Positions 43,491-52,433 of a stretch of DNA of 64,000 nt are shown here, in pieces. The stretch's first letter is position 1. Each line of letters starts with the position of its first letter. The notes beneath the pieces were generated by a model. That model saw only the letters and a list, made by a program, of their open reading frames with translations, was not told the origin of the DNA and did not search any database. The position numbers and the translations under genes were made by a program. Source of the stretch: an uncultured Collinsella sp. (lineage in GTDB: Bacteria > Actinomycetota > Coriobacteriia > Coriobacteriales > Coriobacteriaceae); the NCBI GenBank assembly GCA_900547125.1, contig URFU01000001.1, positions 1-64,000 of the forward strand, in the 5' to 3' direction.

Positions 43491-44426
43491 CTACAGCTCG
43501 GTCACGACAACGCCGTTGTAAACCTCGTCCCAACGATCCATAACCAAGTGGCCAGTCATGGGATCCATGGCATTGAGCTTGCCGCAGGTGTTGGCGGTAC
43601 GCAGCACCGTCTCGTCGTCGGCGCCGGCAGCAATCGCATGTGCGAAACCGGCAATGGTCGAATCGCCAGAGCCCGTAGCGTTAACGGCGGGGATATCGGG
43701 GGTCTTGGCGCGGAACGCACGGCCGTTATGGAAACCAACGGAGCCGGCAGCGCCCATGGATACGACGACCCAGGGGATATCGGAGAAGCGGGCGTCAGAG
43801 GCGAGCGCGGAACGGAGCTCGTCCACATCGTCGGTGGTAAAGCTCGTGCCCAGAAGGCCGTTAATTTCGGTCAGGTTAGGCTTAACCAGCTCAGGCTTGA
43901 CCTTGGACTTGAGCGCAGCCTCGAGCGAGGCGCCCGAGGTATCGAGCAGCACCTTGGCGCCGGCGTTCTCGGCAATGCCCGTGATCTTGGCATAGTAGTC
44001 TGCCTCGACACCGCGGGGCAGAGAACCCGAAATGGTGACAACGTCGGCCTTGCCCGCAAGCTCAGTAAATTTGGCGGTAAAGGCATCGAGCTCCTCGGGG
44101 GCAATTGTCGGGCCGCTCTCGAGCAGCTCGGTCTGGTTGCCGGCGTGGAGAATGTTGAGGCAAATTCGAGTCTCGCCCTTGATGGGCACAAAGTCGTTGT
44201 TAATACCGTTGGCGTCCATGAGCTCAGCCATGTAGGCGCCCATGTGGCCGCCGAGTAGACCGGTTGCCACAACGTCGTCGCCCAGCTGACCCAGCACACG
44301 GGCCACGTTGAGGCCCTTGCCGCCGGCGGTCTTTTCGGGCGTCACGCGGTTGACGTCGTCGATAATGAGCTCATCGAGCTGATAGCGCGTATCGACAGAC
44401 GGGTTCATCGTAACGGTGAGGATCAT
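43491..44426 (-). CDS. lacC: tagatose-6-phosphate kinase (LacC type), copy 2
   Basis: 311 residues, AAGGAGC before the ATG. Same motifs as copy 1 (MILTVTMNPSVDTRYQLDEL, TAGGKGLNVARVL, NATGSGDSTIAGFA) and very similar throughout. Its neighbours nagA and agaS suggest it serves the GalNAc/galactosamine branch, while copy 1 serves lacAB. A 1-phosphofructokinase activity is the alternative. Confidence 0.9.
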   Translation of the reverse strand: MILTVTMNPSVDTRYQLDELIIDDVNRVTPEKTAGGKGLNVARVLGQLGDDVVATGLLGGHMGAYMAELMDANGINNDFVPIKGETRICLNILHAGNQTELLESGPTIAPEELDAFTAKFTELAGKADVVTISGSLPRGVEADYYAKITGIAENAGAKVLLDTSGASLEAALKSKVKPELVKPNLTEINGLLGTSFTTDDVDELRSALASDARFSDIPWVVVSMGAAGSVGFHNGRAFRAKTPDIPAVNATGSGDSTIAGFAHAIAAGADDETVLRTANTCGKLNAMDPMTGHLVMDRWDEVYNGVVVTEL

Positions 44427-44485
44427 TTTTAGCTCCTTATCTCGCAGGCTCCTTGTGCCTCGCGATACGAGTCGACAAAACGGAA

Positions 44486-45367
44486 TTACAGAATCTCAAT
44501 CGTGAACGAGCGTACGATGGTCTCCTTGGGCTTGGCGACAAGGCAGCCGCGCTTATGCTCAAGTACGTCGTCCTCATCGGAGCAGGTCGAGAGGCCGCCC
44601 CAGGGTTCAACTGCAACAAAATCGCCCTCGGGCTTACTCCACACAATGAGATACGGGAAGCCCTCAAAGCTCAGGCGGACGCCCTTGTCCTCCCCCTTCT
44701 TAGAAAGCGTAACCTGACGGCTCTCGAGCACGTCAAAGATGGTCTCCGCAAAATCGAAGAGCTCGTGCGACAGGGGCAGCGTCTTTCCCACCATGGGGTT
44801 CTTGGAGCGGTTTGCCACGTCAATCAAGCCAGTCGAGGGAACGGCGGTGCAGAGCTCCGCAGCCTCGTCTTTCTCAAAGCGCAACTCGTAGTCCGTATAG
44901 GCCTCGCCCTCATCGAGCGGACACCTAAAGCCGGGATGACCGCCGATAAAGAACGGCATGTCCTCGGTCCCCTCGTTGGTCACCTCATAGGAGACGCGCA
45001 CGGCGGTATCCTCGAGCGTATAACGAGCGACAAGCTTAAACGGGTACGGATAATCGCTCAGCAGCGCGGCGTTATCCTCCGAAGCCAGGCACATCGCCAG
45101 CTCGTTCTCGCCTTGGCTCAGCAGCTTCCACTCCTGTTTGCGCGCAAACCCGTGGCGAGCGAGCTTTACATGATGCCCGGCAAACGTCATGGCGCTGTTG
45201 TCCCGCAAGCCTGCGCAAATCGGGAAGCAAATCGGTGCCTGGCCAGACCACACGGCGGGATCGCCCTGCCACAGATACTCGCGACCTCCGGCCTCAATCG
45301 AGGTAAACGAACCGCCAGCCGTGGACACCTTAATAGAAATCGAATCGTTGGAGAGAGCGTATTCCAT
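44486..45367 (-). CDS. aldose 1-epimerase family protein (LacX-like)
   Basis: 293 residues from the ATG at 45367 (AAAGGA upstream). Epimerase fold of the LacX/YeaD side: GGREYLWQGDPAVWSGQAP, CFPICAGLRD, ARHGFARKQEW with the His, and FFIGGHPGFRCPLDEGEAY. LacX genes are commonly linked to tagatose-6-phosphate genes. It lies 59 bp upstream of lacC copy 2 on the same strand. Substrate unknown; probably a sugar or sugar-phosphate anomer. Confidence 0.85.
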   Translation of the reverse strand: MEYALSNDSISIKVSTAGGSFTSIEAGGREYLWQGDPAVWSGQAPICFPICAGLRDNSAMTFAGHHVKLARHGFARKQEWKLLSQGENELAMCLASEDNAALLSDYPYPFKLVARYTLEDTAVRVSYEVTNEGTEDMPFFIGGHPGFRCPLDEGEAYTDYELRFEKDEAAELCTAVPSTGLIDVANRSKNPMVGKTLPLSHELFDFAETIFDVLESRQVTLSKKGEDKGVRLSFEGFPYLIVWSKPEGDFVAVEPWGGLSTCSDEDDVLEHKRGCLVAKPKETIVRSFTIEIL

Positions 45368-45524
45368 TGCCCATCCTTTCGAACAACTGCTTTTTTGCTC
45401 GCAAGAACCCGTCTCGGCCCTGACCAAAGGACAAACCCGCACGTTCATCGACGCGTCCGGTATCCCAGCCATGTAACGGGGTACCATACAGACATTGATG
45501 CAATTACAGCTGAAAGGCCTTCTT

Positions 45525-46109
45525 ATGCGAACCATCATCCTCTACGCCTCGCGCCATCACGGCAATACGAAAAAGCTCGTGGACGCCATCGTCGAGGCAC
45601 ACCCCGAGATCGATACCCTCGACGTCAAGGCGCTTGGCAAAAACGAGTATCCCAACCTGCACGAATATCATCTGATCGGTGTCGCCACGGGAATCTATTA
45701 CTCCGAGATCGACAAGGACATGGCACGCGTGCTCACGAACGTGCTGCAGCCGCAGGACAAGGTGTTTGGCCTTATGACCTACGGTGGCAAAAACAAGTGG
45801 TACGGCAAGGATATCGATGGCATCTGCCGCATGAGGCAGGCCATCTTTATGGGTGTCTACGGCTGCCCCGGCTTTGATACGTGGGGGCCGTTCAAGCTCG
45901 CCGGCGGTGTCCAAAAGGGACACCCGACCGCCGAGGAAATTAAGGGCGCCGTCGACTTCTTCGACAAGATCGAAGACGAGTATGGCGACATCATCGTCGA
46001 AGAGTACGCCAAGCGTGAGAAGCGTCTAGCCTACGAAAAGGAGCATCCTGCGGGAGGTCTTGTGGCCGGCGTCAAGCGCACGGCAAAGAAGATCGCTAAC
46101 AAGCTGTAA
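45525..46109 (+). CDS. flavodoxin-domain protein
   Basis: 194 residues from the ATG at 45525 with AAAGG upstream. MRTIILYASRHHGNTKKLVD carries the FMN phosphate loop, and GVATGIYYSEID and MTYGGKNKW fit the other flavin loops. The C terminus is basic and Ala/Lys-rich. Likely a small electron carrier. It is divergent from the LacX-like gene and has no obvious partner. Confidence 0.88.
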   Translation: MRTIILYASRHHGNTKKLVDAIVEAHPEIDTLDVKALGKNEYPNLHEYHLIGVATGIYYSEIDKDMARVLTNVLQPQDKVFGLMTYGGKNKWYGKDIDGICRMRQAIFMGVYGCPGFDTWGPFKLAGGVQKGHPTAEEIKGAVDFFDKIEDEYGDIIVEEYAKREKRLAYEKEHPAGGLVAGVKRTAKKIANKL

Positions 46110-46140
46110 CTGTGAAGGTGCTTTTGAGCGTTTAACCCAT

Positions 46141-46180
46141 ACGGCGGGTCCGAGCAGATTCGGGCCCGCCGTCTTTTTCT
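46141..46180 (+). terminator. terminator of the flavodoxin gene
   Basis: ACGGCGGGTCCGAG pairs with TCGGGCCCGCCGT, then CTTTTTCT. It also separates the convergent nagA. Confidence 0.75.
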
Positions 46181-46184
46181 ATCG

Positions 46185-47354
46185 TTACTCGGTAAAGGCG
46201 TTGCCGACGCTCTGGCCGCCAACATACGTCTCGACGAGGGTGAGCTCATGGTCGAACACGACAAAGTCGGCGTCGCGACCCGGCATGATGCTGCCGCACT
46301 TATCCTCGATGTGCGCGGAGCGTGCCGGCACCTCGGTTGCCATGCGAATGGCGATATCGGCGCTGGCGATGCCCCAGTCGACGATGTTCTTGACGCCCTG
46401 GGCAAGCGTGAGCACCGAGCCGGCAATGCTCTTGCCGTCAGCGAGCCAGCACAGGTTGTCCTTCATGATGACGTCCATGCCACCACTGGTGTAGCTGCCC
46501 TCGGGCATGCCGCCGCAACCCAGGCAGTCGGTGATGAGCACCGTGTGCTGCCAGCCCTTTGCCTGCAGCAGTGCCTTGATGGCGGCAGGGTTTACGTGCT
46601 TGCCGTCACAGATGATCTCGGCGTAGGTCTCGGGCGTGGACATGGCAGCGCCCACGACACCGGGCTCACGGTGATGCAGCCCGCGCTGACCGTTATAGGT
46701 ATGCGTAAAGCAGCTGGCACCGGCGTTGATGGCGGCGATGCACTCATCGTAGGTGGCGTCGGAGTGACCGATGCTGGTCACCACACCCTTGGCGTTCAGA
46801 GCAGCCGCATAAGCAGCGGCACCGTCGCGCTCGGCCGCCATGGCGCGCTTAACGATGCGACCACCCGCAGCCTCCTGCCACTGATCGAAGACCTCCTCGG
46901 AGGGATCGATAAGATAAGCGGGGTTCTGCGCACCCACGTGCTTCATGGTAAAGAAGGGGCCCTCCAGGTAGATGCCCTGAATGCGAGCACCGCAGAAGTC
47001 GGGGCCGCGACCCTCGTCCGCCTGAGCGATGGCGGCGCAGGCGTCCTTGATCTGCTCGACGCCATCGGTGAACGTCGTGGGCAGCCAGCTGGTGGTGCCG
47101 CGACGGGCGAGCTCGGTCGAGCTGATATCGATGCCCTCGGGATCGTTATCGGTAGTTGAGTGGTTGTAGAAGCCATGGATGTGAGTATCGACCATACCCG
47201 GCGCGATCCACGATCCCGTGTAGTCCTTAATCTCGCAAGAGGGCTCGTCGGCCTGCCAGGCGCCAAAGACGCCATCCTCGACCATAAGATAGCCGCCCAG
47301 TTGCGGGCCTGCCGGCAAGAAGAACTTGTCAGCCTTAATTGCGTACGTGCTCAT
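46185..47354 (-). CDS. nagA: N-acetylglucosamine/galactosamine-6-phosphate deacetylase
   Basis: 389 residues from the ATG at 47354 with AAGGAG upstream. Amidohydrolase motifs: DTHIHGFYNHS, YLEGPFF with the metal Glu, SIGHSDATYDE, HTYNGQRGLHHREPG, and the catalytic Asp in LITDCLGCGG. It removes acetate from the amino sugar 6-phosphate. Next to agaS, its substrate is probably GalNAc-6-phosphate (AgaA role), though GlcNAc-6-phosphate is possible; no nagB is in the window. It follows agaS on the same strand past a hairpin. Confidence 0.92.
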   Translation of the reverse strand: MSTYAIKADKFFLPAGPQLGGYLMVEDGVFGAWQADEPSCEIKDYTGSWIAPGMVDTHIHGFYNHSTTDNDPEGIDISSTELARRGTTSWLPTTFTDGVEQIKDACAAIAQADEGRGPDFCGARIQGIYLEGPFFTMKHVGAQNPAYLIDPSEEVFDQWQEAAGGRIVKRAMAAERDGAAAYAAALNAKGVVTSIGHSDATYDECIAAINAGASCFTHTYNGQRGLHHREPGVVGAAMSTPETYAEIICDGKHVNPAAIKALLQAKGWQHTVLITDCLGCGGMPEGSYTSGGMDVIMKDNLCWLADGKSIAGSVLTLAQGVKNIVDWGIASADIAIRMATEVPARSAHIEDKCGSIMPGRDADFVVFDHELTLVETYVGGQSVGNAFTE

Positions 47355-47412
47355 ATGCACTCCTTGCTTCTAAAGCAGTTGACTGTAGTGATGCTTATAC
47401 CCAGCTCACGGA

Positions 47413-47453
47413 AAACAAAAAGCGCCCGCCCGCCGTTATGAGCGGACGGGCGC
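47413..47453 (-). terminator. terminator between agaS and nagA
   Basis: GCGCCCG (47422-47428) pairs with CGGGCGC (47447-47453), and TTTTTGTTTTCC follows on the minus strand. Readthrough would be needed to couple nagA to agaS. Confidence 0.7.
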
Positions 47454-47471
47454 CCTTACAGGGGGACGCGA

Positions 47472-48638
47472 TTAAGCGGTGAAGGGGTGAATCGTCACGC
47501 CCTTAACCACGCGGTTGACCGTGCCGGTGGGGCTCGGCGTATCGGGCGTGTTGCCCACGCGCACGGAGTTGAGCAGGCTGATAGCCTGGGCAAACATCAC
47601 GAACGGCAGAGCAAGGTAGCCCTCGGGAAGTGCCTCGTAGCCCTTAAAGGTGAAGGACTCACCCTCATAGACGGTGGCACCTTCCTGCTGAACGGCGATG
47701 GTGTGCTGAGCGATTTCGTCGCCACCGATCTCGTTGAGGATGTCGATGTCGTACTGACGGGTGTAGGCGTCGTTGTTGACGAACACGAAGACGAGCGTCT
47801 TATCGTCGACGAAGGACTTAGGTCCGTGACGATAGCCCATGGAGGTGTCGTAGGAAGTAGCGACCAGACCGTGAGCGAGCTCGAGGATCTTGAGCTGGCT
47901 CTCCTGGGCAAGGCCACCGAAGGAGCCAGAACCCAAGTAGGTCACGCGGTTGAAGTCGCCAGCCAGGTAATCGGCGATCTCGGGCTCACGGGAGATGACC
48001 TCCTCGCCCATCTTGGCAATCGTCTCGACCCACTCGGCCTTCTGCTCGTCAGAGGCAGTGTCGAAAATAAGGGTAGAGAGCAGGGTCATGCAGGAATAAG
48101 AACCGGTCATGGCGAAGCCCTTGTCGTTGGCGCGCGGAATGAGCAGCGTCAGCGCGTTGGGATCATCGGCAGATTCGACGGCGAGCTTGCCCTCGGGAGC
48201 GCAGGTGATGTTGAGGAACTTGACGTTGTGGACGAGCTCCTTGGCAACGGCAACGGCGGCAAGGCTCTCGGGGCTGTTGCCAGAGCGGGCGAAGGAAACC
48301 ACGAGCGTGGGATCCTCGGCGCGCAGGAAGTCGCGCGGGGCGCTCACGATGTCGGTCGTGGCGATGGGCTTAAAGTCGTAGAGATCAGTGTTGCCAGCGT
48401 GACGCAGGTACGGGGCGCAGGTATCGCCAACGTAGTCGGACGTACCGGCACCGGTGAAGACAACGGACAGACGACCCTCGCCCATAGCGCGAGCCTCGGC
48501 CAGGAAGGCCTCGATGGCCTCCTTGTTCTCGCGATAGATGTTGAGCGTATCACGCCAAAGCTCGGGCTGCTGAGCAATCTCGGCCGTGGTGATCTGGGCG
48601 CCGAGCTCGGTGAGCTCCTCGACACTCTTCTCGAACAT
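47472..48638 (-). CDS. agaS: SIS-domain aldose-ketose isomerase/deaminase AgaS
   Basis: 388 residues, AGAGAGG before the ATG. Two SIS domains: VVFTGAGTSDYVGD and VVSFARSGNSPESLAA in the first, YLGSGSFGGLAQESQLKILE with YRHGPKSFV in the second. AgaS converts galactosamine-6-phosphate to tagatose-6-phosphate with release of ammonia. Its promoter has a CTGGTAGTAACCAG site for the adjacent GntR protein. The product feeds LacC. Confidence 0.93.
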   Translation of the reverse strand: MFEKSVEELTELGAQITTAEIAQQPELWRDTLNIYRENKEAIEAFLAEARAMGEGRLSVVFTGAGTSDYVGDTCAPYLRHAGNTDLYDFKPIATTDIVSAPRDFLRAEDPTLVVSFARSGNSPESLAAVAVAKELVHNVKFLNITCAPEGKLAVESADDPNALTLLIPRANDKGFAMTGSYSCMTLLSTLIFDTASDEQKAEWVETIAKMGEEVISREPEIADYLAGDFNRVTYLGSGSFGGLAQESQLKILELAHGLVATSYDTSMGYRHGPKSFVDDKTLVFVFVNNDAYTRQYDIDILNEIGGDEIAQHTIAVQQEGATVYEGESFTFKGYEALPEGYLALPFVMFAQAISLLNSVRVGNTPDTPSPTGTVNRVVKGVTIHPFTA

Positions 48639-48699
48639 TTTTAATACCTCTCTCTAGAAGTAATCCTCTGACGTGCAATTATACACTTCGGTTGGTTAT

Positions 48700-48713
48700 C
48701 TGGTAGTAACCAG
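48700..48713. promoter_or_regulatory. GntR operator before agaS
   Basis: CTGGTAGTAACCAG, 62 bp before the agaS start. The same sequence minus the last base occurs at 52993 before the mannose-family PTS operon. Confidence 0.65.
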
Positions 48714-48752
48714 TTAAATGCAAAGAATCATCATATGGAAACGATGCGGACA

Positions 48753-49484
48753 CTAATCGCTACGCTGGTGGTAAACCTTGTATTTAAACTGATCGGCACG
48801 AGCAACCGAGAGTGTGTACTCCACAACCTCGTTTGACTCGTTATACGTAGTCCTGACCAAATCGAGCACAGGCGAGCCCTCGACAATTCCCAAAAGGTGG
48901 GCGTCGGTGGGACGGGCTATGCTCGCATAGAACTCCTCTTCGGCCACGCGTATCTTTTGCTGAAAGTCTTGCTCAATCACATCGTAAAGCGGCTTACGCT
49001 CCAGCAGCGGTCGCTTTAGGGACAGAAATTGACGAACTGGTAGATAGCTGCGTTCGACCATCATGGGCATGTTGTCGGCAGAACGAAGGCGCTTAAGCTT
49101 AAAAATGCGATCACCGATACGCAATCCCATATGCTCGGCCAGATTTTTATCGGCCTCCATCTCGCAAAACTCGAGAATCGTGGTCTCGGGGTCGCGACCC
49201 ATCGCGCGCATCTGCTCGGTAAAGCTGTAGGACTGCATAAGATTGGTTGCTTTTGCCGAACGGTCGGTCACAAAGGTACCGCGACCGTGCTGCCGAACCA
49301 CCAGTCCTAAACGCTCCAGTTCCTGCAAAGCCAGGCGCACCGTGGTGCGCGAGAGACCATAGCGCTCCGAAAGTTCGCGCTCGGAAGGAATCATGTCACC
49401 GGCGCGATATTCATGGTCGATCTTTTCGGTCAGAATATCGACCAGCTGATCGTACAGCGGTTGCTTACGCGCTCCGATCGCCAT
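48753..49484 (-). CDS. GntR-family (UTRA) regulator of the amino-galactoside genes
   Basis: 243 residues, GGGAGGA before the ATG. Winged helix KQPLYDQLVDILTEKIDHE, IPSERELSERYGLSRTTVRL and VVRQHGRGTFVTD; the UTRA domain begins near residue 90 and ends VEYTLSVARADQFKYKV. It resembles NagR/AgaR2-type regulators. Shared CTGGTAGTAACCA sites before agaS and before the PTS operon, which flank it, point to joint control by this protein. Confidence 0.9.
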   Translation of the reverse strand: MAIGARKQPLYDQLVDILTEKIDHEYRAGDMIPSERELSERYGLSRTTVRLALQELERLGLVVRQHGRGTFVTDRSAKATNLMQSYSFTEQMRAMGRDPETTILEFCEMEADKNLAEHMGLRIGDRIFKLKRLRSADNMPMMVERSYLPVRQFLSLKRPLLERKPLYDVIEQDFQQKIRVAEEEFYASIARPTDAHLLGIVEGSPVLDLVRTTYNESNEVVEYTLSVARADQFKYKVYHQRSD

Positions 49485-49569
49485 CCTATCCTCCCTTTTG
49501 CTCGAATTCGGCTAACTACCTAGGGTGTTTAGCATTATCTGTCTGCCACACCCGAATCATCAAGAAAAC

Positions 49570-49603
49570 AAAAGCCGCGCGCTCTTTCGAGCACGCGGCT
49601 TTT
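49570..49603 (-). terminator. terminator of the mannose-family PTS operon
   Basis: AAAAGCCGCG pairs with CGCGGCTTTT through an inner CTC/GAG. A second hairpin (GGGGTGTG/CACACCCC, 49628-49660) lies between it and the IID stop. Confidence 0.75.
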
Positions 49604-49669
49604 AACATACACATGGCTTAAGGGGTCGGGGTGTGAGCCGCGTAGGGACACACCCCTCAAGCTAGAGCC

Positions 49670-50752
49670 TTACCAGATGCTCGGCCAGAGACCAAGCGGG
49701 CCGGCGCCCAGGATGCCAAGGACGAAGAGCAGGAGAATGCCCTTGGTCGGGGTCCAGCTGTGCTTAGCGAACATGTAGTAAAGCAGCAGCGTAAGCATAA
49801 GCGGGACGAGCTTCGGGACGATGGTGTTGAGGGTGTCGGCAACAGAGAAGTTGACCGGATCCTCGGTAACGGTAGCGTAGGTCACGGACTCCATGCCGTT
49901 GCCCAGATCGGCGACGCCGCACTTGACCTCGTTGCCGTCGGCATCGGTGGCGGTGAGGGCGTTGCCGTCCTCATCGGTCATGGCGATGGTACCGGCCTCA
50001 GCGGTCTCGGTATCGATGCCCTCCATACCGGTGAAGTTCTCGGCCTCCTTCTCGGAGACGATCACGGTAGTAGGGGCAAGGCCACGGGTGGTGCCGTTGG
50101 GGATCTGGAGGTTGATCTGGGTGCCACCCATGGTGACGACCAGGCAACCGACGACGAAGACGCCCATGATGGAAGCGGCACGCGTGAAGGCCTGCATGTT
50201 GGCGGGCAGAGCGTCAATAGCGCTGGTGCCAAGCTTGTAGGACCAGTTCATGAGCCAGAAGCGCAGAGCGAACTGGACGGCGTTGAAGATCACCAGGAAG
50301 ATGATCGGCGCAGCGGCGTTGCCGTTGATGGCCATGTTGGAGGTGATGCCGGCCGTGATAGGCACGAGCGTCAGCCAGAACAGGGCGTCACCGATACCAC
50401 CGAGCGGGCCCATTGCGGCGACGCGGACGGCGCGGATCGTGGGGATGTCAACCTTGTTCTGCTCGAGCGAAAGCACGATGCCCATAACAAAGGTGACGAG
50501 GAACGGGTGGGTGTTGAAGAACTCCAGGTTGTGGCTCATGGAAGCCGCGAGGTCGTTCTTGTTGGTGTGGATCTTCTCCAGACCGGGGATGATGGAGTAG
50601 AGCCAGCCAGCGGCCTGCATACGCTCGTAGTTGAACGAGGCCTGCAGGAAGCAGGAGCGCCAAGCCATCTTGTTGAGGGTCTTCTGGTCGAGCTGCGGAG
50701 CAGGAGTGAGATCCTCGTAGTGCTCCGGGATCACATACTCATTAGATGCCAT
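49670..50752 (-). CDS. PTS mannose/fructose/sorbose-family IID
   Basis: 360 residues from the ATG at 50752 with GGAGGTGA upstream, overlapping IIC by 11 bp. N-terminal LNKMAWRSCFLQASFNYERM and AAMGPLGGIGDALFW are IID hallmarks. It is about 75 residues longer than ManZ. The excess is an acidic, Thr/Asp/Gly-rich segment at about 218-305 (AMTDEDGNALTATDADGNEV) between the last helices, probably outside the membrane. With IIC it forms the translocator; the sugar is likely GalNAc or galactosamine by context. Confidence 0.92.
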   Translation of the reverse strand: MASNEYVIPEHYEDLTPAPQLDQKTLNKMAWRSCFLQASFNYERMQAAGWLYSIIPGLEKIHTNKNDLAASMSHNLEFFNTHPFLVTFVMGIVLSLEQNKVDIPTIRAVRVAAMGPLGGIGDALFWLTLVPITAGITSNMAINGNAAAPIIFLVIFNAVQFALRFWLMNWSYKLGTSAIDALPANMQAFTRAASIMGVFVVGCLVVTMGGTQINLQIPNGTTRGLAPTTVIVSEKEAENFTGMEGIDTETAEAGTIAMTDEDGNALTATDADGNEVKCGVADLGNGMESVTYATVTEDPVNFSVADTLNTIVPKLVPLMLTLLLYYMFAKHSWTPTKGILLLFVLGILGAGPLGLWPSIW

Positions 50753-51542
50753 CTTCGAAGTCACCTCCGTCAGAAACAGCTGCACCCTTCAGCTCGGTCT
50801 GCTGCTGGAAGTCCCAGAAAGCGATGCCGAAGCCGATGAGAGCGAGGATGAGCAGAGCAGGGGTTGCCAGCGAATCGTTGGCAACGGTGATGAGCGCGAG
50901 GCCGAAGCCCATGAGGAAGAAGCCCCACATATCGCGGTTCATCATAACCTTGAGCAGGACGGCGAAGCCGACGAAGCGCATCATGCCGCCTGCAGCGGAC
51001 AGACCGGTCTGCAGCCACGTCGGGATGGCAGAAGCGATGGTCTGACCGATGGTAGCGCCAGCGATGAAGAACAGTGTGACGACGACAGCGAAGATCAGGC
51101 CGAGCAGAGCCATGGCGAAGTAGTTCAGGCGCTCGATGCCCTTGGTGTCCGCGTTGTGAGCCATGTTATCGGCCGTGGACATAAGCGGGGACATAAGCGT
51201 GAAGACCAGGGTAACGCCAAGCTGGCCAAGCAGAGCGAACGGAATGGCGAGGCCGACTGCCGCGTTGGGCTCGAGGCCCGTGGCGATAGCGAGAATGGCT
51301 GCCATGATGCCGCCGATGACGGCGTTAGGCGGCTGAGCGCCTCCGATCGGCATGTTGCCGATCGTCATGAGCTGATAGGTACCACCCACGAGAAGACCGG
51401 TGTTGAGGTCGCCAAGGATAAGACCGATGACGGCGCCGGTGACGATGGGCTGATAGAGAGACTCGAGGAAGTCAAACTGGTCGATTGCCGCGATGAACGT
51501 GACAACGAAGACCAGAGCGATCTGGATGATCGAGTATTCCAT
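50742..51542 (-). CDS. PTS mannose/fructose/sorbose-family IIC
   Basis: 266 residues, AAAGGAGGAG before the ATG. Polytopic: IAAIDQFDFLESLYQPIVTG, LLVGGTYQLMTIGNMPIGGA and QPPNAVIGGIMAAIL are family signatures (AgaW/ManY). Start-stop overlap with IID couples their synthesis. It forms the sugar channel with IID. Confidence 0.93.
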   Translation of the reverse strand: MEYSIIQIALVFVVTFIAAIDQFDFLESLYQPIVTGAVIGLILGDLNTGLLVGGTYQLMTIGNMPIGGAQPPNAVIGGIMAAILAIATGLEPNAAVGLAIPFALLGQLGVTLVFTLMSPLMSTADNMAHNADTKGIERLNYFAMALLGLIFAVVVTLFFIAGATIGQTIASAIPTWLQTGLSAAGGMMRFVGFAVLLKVMMNRDMWGFFLMGFGLALITVANDSLATPALLILALIGFGIAFWDFQQQTELKGAAVSDGGDFEDGI

Positions 51543-51632
51543 CTTGCTCCTCCTTTCAAAATGTATGTACGCACTTTGGATATCACGTACAGAACGTCAG
51601 GGTTTCACTCCTGACAACGTGGATCACGAGGA

Positions 51633-52115
51633 TTACGAGAAGAGCTTGCTCGTGTCCTCAACAGGCGTGCTCGGAACGCGCCTGATCTCCAACTCCACCC
51701 CCAATTCCTGCAGCTCTTTAAACGCAGCGACATCCTCGTCGTTAACTGCGACGGAGGTGGCGACTTGGCGCTTTCCTTCCGACATGTGCATGTTGCCGAT
51801 GTTTACCTTCTTTATAGGCACACCGCCCTTGACGAGCGTAAGCACGTCTTCCGGTGTTTCGGCCACGATGAAGATCTTCTGGCGCGGGCTCGCCTTGCCA
51901 ATGACGTCGATGGTCTTCTGCAGGGAGAAGAAACGCGTAGCGACGCCGGCGGGAGCGGCCATCTTCATGAGGTTCTGGCGCATGGTGTTGGACGCCACGT
52001 CGTCGTTGGCGACGAGGATGAGGTTGGAGCCCAGAGTGGAGTTCCACTGGGTGGCAACCTGACCATGAACCAGTCGGTTATCGATGCGGGTAAGAAGAAT
52101 GTTGGGTTCTGCCAT
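51633..52115 (-). CDS. PTS mannose/fructose/sorbose-family IIB
   Basis: 160 residues, AAAGGAAG before the ATG. Active-site His17 in RIDNRLVHGQVATQW is intact, as is LVKGGVPIKKVNIGNMH. It takes phosphate from the IIA encoded upstream and gives it to the incoming sugar. Contrast with the His-less paralogue at 41897. Confidence 0.95.
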   Translation of the reverse strand: MAEPNILLTRIDNRLVHGQVATQWNSTLGSNLILVANDDVASNTMRQNLMKMAAPAGVATRFFSLQKTIDVIGKASPRQKIFIVAETPEDVLTLVKGGVPIKKVNIGNMHMSEGKRQVATSVAVNDEDVAAFKELQELGVELEIRRVPSTPVEDTSKLFS

Positions 52116-52151
52116 GTTGATCAGCTTCCTTTCGATATTTGCTGACGACAG

Positions 52152-52433
52152 TTACTTGATCTCCTGAATCGCGTAACGCGAAACATCTACGACGGCTCCG
52201 GATCGGACTTTGATCTGGACCTTCTCGCCTTCGAAGCCTTTGACGGTTCCGTAGATACCGCCGGCGAAAAGAACCTCCTGACCCGGCTTGAGCTCGGTGT
52301 GCAGCTCCTTGAAGTACTTCTGCTTCTTCTTCATGTTGATTTGCGACCAGATGGTGTAAATCAAGCCCATGATGACAAGCAGGCCTAAAAGAGCGACCGA
52401 GGAGCTCAGGACGTTGGCTCCGAAATCGGCCAT
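52152..52433 (-). CDS. YajC-like small membrane protein inside the PTS operon
   Basis: 93 residues: one N-terminal helix (VALLGLLVIMGLIYTIW), then KKKQKYFKELHTELKPGQEV, LFAGGIYGTVKGFEGEKVQI and a short beta-rich tail, the YajC pattern. YajC normally sits with secDF. Here the ATG shares a base with the IIA stop (TAATG), so it is translated with the PTS. It may aid insertion or assembly of this translocator, or be a PTS-specific paralogue. Confidence 0.85.
   Translation of the reverse strand: MADFGANVLSSSVALLGLLVIMGLIYTIWSQINMKKKQKYFKELHTELKPGQEVLFAGGIYGTVKGFEGEKVQIKVRSGAVVDVSRYAIQEIK

Noticed and set aside
42820..49484. A complete sialic acid (nan) cluster, prompted by the YhcH/NanQ-like protein and NagA.
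   Set aside because: No nanA, nanE or nanK homologue is present; AgaS and LacC fit a galactosamine route better.
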